6,427 nt of DNA from CAYRVX01 sp964642165 (GTDB taxonomy: Bacteria; Planctomycetota; Phycisphaerae; SM23-33): the NCBI GenBank assembly GCA_964642165.1, contig CAZXOC010000366.1:1-6427 (forward strand), in the 5' to 3' direction. Shown piece after piece: positions 3,375 to 6,427 of the stretch. The notes under the pieces are model-generated. The model searched no databases. It was not told where the DNA came from and saw only the letters and a list, made by a program, of their open reading frames with translations. Both the position numbers and the translations under genes were made by a program. Each line of letters opens with the position of its first letter. The stretch's first letter is position 1.

Positions 3375-5623
3375 CGGCCGCCGGCGATCAGCAGCACCGG
3401 CCGGATGATGCCCCCCAGGAACAGCTCCGTGATGCGCGAGTGATCGACGCGGACGGCGACGACGTTGGCCCCGGGGGAAGCCGCGGCGGTGATGTCCACC
3501 TCGAAGGGCCTGCGTTTCCTGGGGCTTCGGCCGACCTCGCGGCCGTCGAGGAAGACCGTGGCGTCGCCGTCGACCTCGGCGAAGAACAGCCTCAGGCGGC
3601 CGGTGGTCTTCGGCACGTCGAGACGGCAGCGGTACCAGAGGATGGTCCGGCGGTCGGGCAGTCCCTGGGCATCGAGCGTGTCGCCGAACGTGCGGACGGT
3701 GCGCCACGTCGAGTCGTCGAAGTCGACCTTCGCGTAGCCCTTGGCGAGACCCGCATCGGCCGGGTCCCAGGCGAAGCGCCACTCGTCCGGCAGGCGCTTC
3801 AGGAGCTTGTTGGGCGGCGTGCAGGCCGCCTCCCCCGCCAGGACGTGCACGCCGACGAATCGCTTCAGGTAATTGACGGTGTAGTGGTTGGCCAGGCCCT
3901 TCTTCACCTCGGCCTCGCAGCGGGCCAGGAGCTTGCGGTAGACGCCCGCGGCCGCCGCGAAGTCGCCGGCGTTCATCGCGTCGCGGAGCCGGGCGTACTG
4001 CTCGGCGTTCCGGAAGCCTTCTCGCGTCATGGCGACGCGGGCGGCGAACGTCTCGTCGCCCTTGACGGCCCCGGCCGCCTCGTCCATCAGCGCCGCCAGT
4101 TTCTTCAGGAACGCCGGCGTGTAGACGCGGTGCAGCGCGAAGAAGCTGCCCGACTCGCACTTCATCTCGGCAAAGGCCGCGTCGATCGCCTCCCAGTACC
4201 GCTTCATCGCCCCGCCGGCCGGACCGTAGAACTTCGCGTAGTAGTCGTCCATGAGCACCCGCACGTCGGCGCCGGGGTCGTAGGCCAGGCGGATGCTCAG
4301 CCAGGCGTGCGGGCCGTAGATCTCCCAGTTCGCCAGCGTCTCGAGGTTGACGCCGATGCAGCCCTTGCGCTGGAGGTAGGGGATGTCGTGGCTCCAGACG
4401 GAGAGCTTCGAGAACGGCACGAGGCACTCGGCGAGGTTGTAGTTGTACGTGCGGTAGCCGAGCTTGTCGACGGCGGCGGCCCAGCCGTCGATCAGCCCGG
4501 CAAGCTGGCGGCGCGACGGCGAGCAGGGCGAGCCGATGCGATGGTAGCGGCTGTAGCGGATCGGGGCGATCCAGGCGCAGAGGTTGCCGCTGACCTTGCG
4601 GCCGAGCGTCGGGGCCTGCGTGTAATCGGCGTAGGCGTAGAAGCAGAGGACCGAGTCGGGACTGGCCTTCGCGACGCGGCGGGCGACGGCGTCGTAGAAG
4701 TCGAGGTAGCGGTTGGTGACGGAGACGTGGCCGCTGGACGGCTCGATGACGTTCGGGTCGTCCTGCTTGCGGCAGGCGGCGCACTGGCAGTAGCCGCGGC
4801 CGTCCGGCGGCGAGATGGAGGGGTTCTTCTCGCCCTGCCGGATGCGGGCGATCACGCCGTCGGCGAAGACCTTCCGCAGGTCGGCGTTGGAGGTGCAGTA
4901 CCAGTCGCCCTTGCGCCGGGCGCCGTCGCGGAGGGCGAAGTACTCCGGGTGCGTCTCGAAGAGCTCCTTGGGCACGTAGCGGCCCCAGGCGTGCTGCATG
5001 CCGTAGGGCGCGCCGCCGTCGCCGTTCCAGACCTTCCACGGCGACCGCCCGCTCCAGCGCGAGCCCCAGATCTTCCGGTAGGCCAGGTGCGGCCGCTCGC
5101 GCAGGTCGATCTCGCCCACCCGGAGCGTCCTCGTGCGGGGGTAGACCTCGCCGAGCGGGTGGTCCATGAAGAACCGGCACCCGAGCTTCTCCAGGAAGCG
5201 GCAGGCGGCCCGGAGGGTCGCGTCGGGCGACTGCCCGGCCAGCAGGACGCGGCGCCCGTCGCAGCGCACCTTCAGGCCCTCGCGGGTGGGGCTGTCGATG
5301 TCGTCGAGCTTCAGCCCGGCCTCGACGGCGGCGGCGCCCACGTAGACGCAAGGACCGCCGGGCAGCTTCTCCCCGGCCGGGACCTCGACGATCGGCAGCT
5401 TCGCGTCGGTGATCTTGCCGATCCACTCGGCGAGCGTCTCGGCGGCGTAGCGGTCGCCGGCGGGCGCGCCGCGGCGTCGCCGGGGTGGCTTCGGCGCCCG
5501 CCCGGCCGGGGCGCGAACGACGATCCGCGCGGCAGGTTGGCCGTCGTGGACAAGGTCCATCTCCCCCGCGGCGCCCGCCGCGACCGCCCACCAGACTGAG
5601 ACGCACAGCACCGGGCGCACCAT
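3371..5623 (-). CDS. Secreted DUF4838-type glycosidase-like protein, 750 aa
   Basis: A predicted exported protein of the DUF4838 type, a family related to alpha-glucuronidase/hexosaminidase-like folds and presumed to act on polysaccharides; its substrate is unknown. Residues 1-20 form a signal peptide (hydrophobic VLCVSVWWAVAAGAAG) with no lipobox. Residues 55-170 resemble the N-terminal accessory domain of GH67/GH20-like enzymes (RYAAETLAEWIGKITDAKLP, then GRRVLLAGQSPDATLRAACRFLEKLGCRFF). Residues 175-470 hold the DUF4838 core, with the hallmark SPPDGRGYCQCAAC (C279, C281, C284), FYAYADY near 330 and NYNLAEC near 396. Residues 500-585 are helical. Residues 614-745 form a beta-sandwich, carbohydrate-binding-like domain (DFDDSTWRTV, ILWYRCRLDV, ATVFLDGREVG). 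The start at 5623 is chosen for its AAGGAGG six bases upstream and the signal peptide; an ATG at 5734 lies in the leader. A Pro/Arg linker at 37-57 is unusual. The stop overlaps the next gene by ATGA. Confidence 0.85.
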   Translation of the reverse strand: MVRPVLCVSVWWAVAAGAAGEMDLVHDGQPAARIVVRAPAGRAPKPPRRRRGAPAGDRYAAETLAEWIGKITDAKLPIVEVPAGEKLPGGPCVYVGAAAVEAGLKLDDIDSPTREGLKVRCDGRRVLLAGQSPDATLRAACRFLEKLGCRFFMDHPLGEVYPRTRTLRVGEIDLRERPHLAYRKIWGSRWSGRSPWKVWNGDGGAPYGMQHAWGRYVPKELFETHPEYFALRDGARRKGDWYCTSNADLRKVFADGVIARIRQGEKNPSISPPDGRGYCQCAACRKQDDPNVIEPSSGHVSVTNRYLDFYDAVARRVAKASPDSVLCFYAYADYTQAPTLGRKVSGNLCAWIAPIRYSRYHRIGSPCSPSRRQLAGLIDGWAAAVDKLGYRTYNYNLAECLVPFSKLSVWSHDIPYLQRKGCIGVNLETLANWEIYGPHAWLSIRLAYDPGADVRVLMDDYYAKFYGPAGGAMKRYWEAIDAAFAEMKCESGSFFALHRVYTPAFLKKLAALMDEAAGAVKGDETFAARVAMTREGFRNAEQYARLRDAMNAGDFAAAAGVYRKLLARCEAEVKKGLANHYTVNYLKRFVGVHVLAGEAACTPPNKLLKRLPDEWRFAWDPADAGLAKGYAKVDFDDSTWRTVRTFGDTLDAQGLPDRRTILWYRCRLDVPKTTGRLRLFFAEVDGDATVFLDGREVGRSPRKRRPFEVDITAAASPGANVVAVRVDHSRITELFLGGIIRPVLLIAGGR

Positions 5624-5629
5624 CGCGGG

Positions 5630-5636
5630 CCTCCTT
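5630..5636 (-). promoter_or_regulatory. Strong ribosome binding site of the DUF4838 gene
   Basis: On the minus strand AAGGAGG is followed by six bases and the ATG at 5623. This decides the start in favour of the signal-peptide methionine rather than the upstream in-frame ATG at 5734, which would add 37 Arg/Pro-rich residues. Confidence 0.85.
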
Positions 5637-5697
5637 CCCGTCGGAGTGTGCGGCGGGCCGCCCTGCTTCACGCCCGCCCTGGAACGGCAAAGGGAAA

Positions 5698-5721
5698 CGG
5701 CGCGCAGGATACCGCGCGCCG
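5698..5721 (-). terminator. Possible terminator hairpin after the right-end gene
   Basis: CGGCGCGC and GCGCGCCG form perfect 8-base arms around an 8-base loop, 26 bases after the stop at 5748. In the minus direction the hairpin is followed by GTTTCCCTTT, a mixed pyrimidine tract that is weaker than a classic T-run. It would end transcripts of the right-end gene. Confidence 0.45.
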
Positions 5722-5734
5722 AGGGACACGACAA
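5706..5734 (-). promoter_or_regulatory. Candidate sigma-70-type promoter for the DUF4838 gene
   Basis: On the minus strand TTGTCG (5729-5734) and TATCCT (5706-5711) are separated by exactly 17 bases; each matches the consensus at four of six positions. Transcription would start near 5699, giving a leader of about 75 bases before the ATG at 5623. The -10 box falls within the loop of the hairpin at 5698-5721. In DNA this GC-rich a chance match is possible. Confidence 0.3.
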
Positions 5735-5747
5735 GCGCGGCCGCGCG

Positions 5748-6427
5748 TCACGGCGTCGCGGGAGCGCTGGTCGGCTTCGGCGGCTGCGTCATGTCGTAGA
5801 TGCAATACGGCCGCATGCCGAACTGGATGATCTGCTCGCCCGCCTTGACGGGCTGGCCGTCCTTGTTCAAGGCCTGCCGGGACGGGATGCGGCGGATCGT
5901 GCGATACCGGCGCCCCAGCCGTTCATTGAGGGCCTGGAGGAGCATGCCGATGGCCGGTTGACCGTAGCCTGCCGGGGTGAGGTAGCAGGTGAACTGCCCG
6001 GTCTTGCGGCTCTGCTCGATCTCGTCGAGGAGCCCGGGCAGCTCCTGCCTGAGGACGGCGAGGACCTCTGCCCTCATCTGCATGACCGTTCGGTTGTGGA
6101 TGTCGCGGGCTTGCTGATCGCTGACGCGTCCGCTCCGGTACGCCTCCTGGAGGCGCCGGATGATCTGGACGAACTTCGCGTAGGGGATGTTGACCTTCTG
6201 GTAGGACCTCTGGAGCGTCTCCCGGCTGGGGGCCTGGACGATCTCGCGGTCGATGTACCACGCCGGCTCGCCGCGGTAGGTGGGGCCCTTGGCCTTGGAC
6301 TGGGTGACGATCAGGTTGTCGAGCTGCACGTCGAAGGACAGGAGCTTCTTGTCCGGCGGGGTCAGGCGGTTGAGCTCCTTCCACATCGCGATCTTCTCGG
6401 GCGGGTGCCACTTGATGCTGTAGTAGT
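5748..6427 (-). CDS. Unrecognised protein, C-terminal part (225 residues visible)
   Basis: The reading frame stays open to the window edge. Thirteen codons before the first visible ATG (6386) read YYSIKWHPPEKIA, which looks like real protein, so the start lies outside and the product is longer than seen. I do not recognise the family. Visible residues 67-143 are strongly helix-prone and charged (KFVQIIRRLQEAYRSGR, DQQARDIHNR, LPGLLDEIEQSRK). They are followed by a compact segment with FTCYLTPAG and a tail rich in Pro and Ala (PPKPTSAPATP) that is probably disordered. There are two Cys and no membrane segment in the visible part. It ends 124 bases before the DUF4838 start on the same strand, with a possible terminator between, so the two genes need not share a transcript. 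Confidence 0.75.
   Translation of the reverse strand, partial: YYSIKWHPPEKIAMWKELNRLTPPDKKLLSFDVQLDNLIVTQSKAKGPTYRGEPAWYIDREIVQAPSRETLQRSYQKVNIPYAKFVQIIRRLQEAYRSGRVSDQQARDIHNRTVMQMRAEVLAVLRQELPGLLDEIEQSRKTGQFTCYLTPAGYGQPAIGMLLQALNERLGRRYRTIRRIPSRQALNKDGQPVKAGEQIIQFGMRPYCIYDMTQPPKPTSAPATP

Noticed and set aside
3113..5599. 828-codon plus-strand open frame
   Set aside because: It lies antisense to the DUF4838 gene. Its product is a Val/Ala/Arg/Asp-rich composition by-product typical of high-GC antisense frames, with no domain or ribosome site.
3069..5729. 886-codon minus-strand frame overlapping the DUF4838 gene
   Set aside because: Most of it is an Arg/Pro-rich shifted shadow of the DUF4838 gene. 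Only its last 101 codons, from ATG 3374, merit a call.
5624..5734. Upstream start at 5734 for the DUF4838 protein
   Set aside because: The extra 37 residues are Arg/Pro/Gly-rich, bury the signal peptide and lack a ribosome site, whereas the ATG at 5623 has AAGGAGG at ideal spacing.

Overview
The window is high-GC bacterial DNA, most likely from a planctomycete or a close PVC-group relative, and probably a metagenome-type contig. That placement is inference. It rests on the wording of the Rhs core (YEYTPYGQR, HQGLMHDEEFGLVYNR), on a DUF4838-type exported protein of a class common in Planctomycetota and Lentisphaerota, and on dispersed GC-rich palindromic repeats. No rRNA, tRNA, CRISPR array or intact transposase was seen. 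All credible genes lie on the minus strand, so the transcriptional order runs from high to low coordinates.

Right to left: (1) 5748-6427 is the C-terminal part of an unrecognised protein that runs off the window, followed by a GC-rich hairpin that may terminate it. (2) 3371-5623 encodes a 750-residue secreted DUF4838-type, glycosidase-like protein with a strong Shine-Dalgarno and a plausible promoter. (3) 3069-3374 overlaps it by ATGA and starts as a secreted protein, but soon turns into sequence that does not look like a protein; it is probably a truncated gene. (4) 3012-3119 is a compact AT-richer patch dense in direct and inverted repeats, which resembles a regulator-binding array. (5) 2717-2943 is a degenerate palindromic element. 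(6) 1397-2641 is a 5'-truncated Rhs/YD-repeat 'tip' gene with a conserved core and a Cys-rich variable C-terminus. (7) 882-1400 is a lipoprotein gene coupled to the Rhs gene by ATGA. (8) 515-838 is a possible small third gene. (9) 1-348 holds two further copies of the repeat family, one with a near-perfect 33-35 bp inverted repeat.

The most interesting unit is 515-1939. It has the layout of a polymorphic toxin cassette: Rhs core, non-conserved C-terminal domain, then a translationally coupled small gene in the position usually taken by an immunity gene. Here that gene encodes a predicted lipoprotein. The cassette is visibly less GC-rich than its surroundings and is bracketed by related palindromic repeats (left at 21-348, right at 2717-2943). 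Short palindromes also lie inside the Rhs reading frame. Toxin or immunity function is inference; no known toxin motif could be identified.
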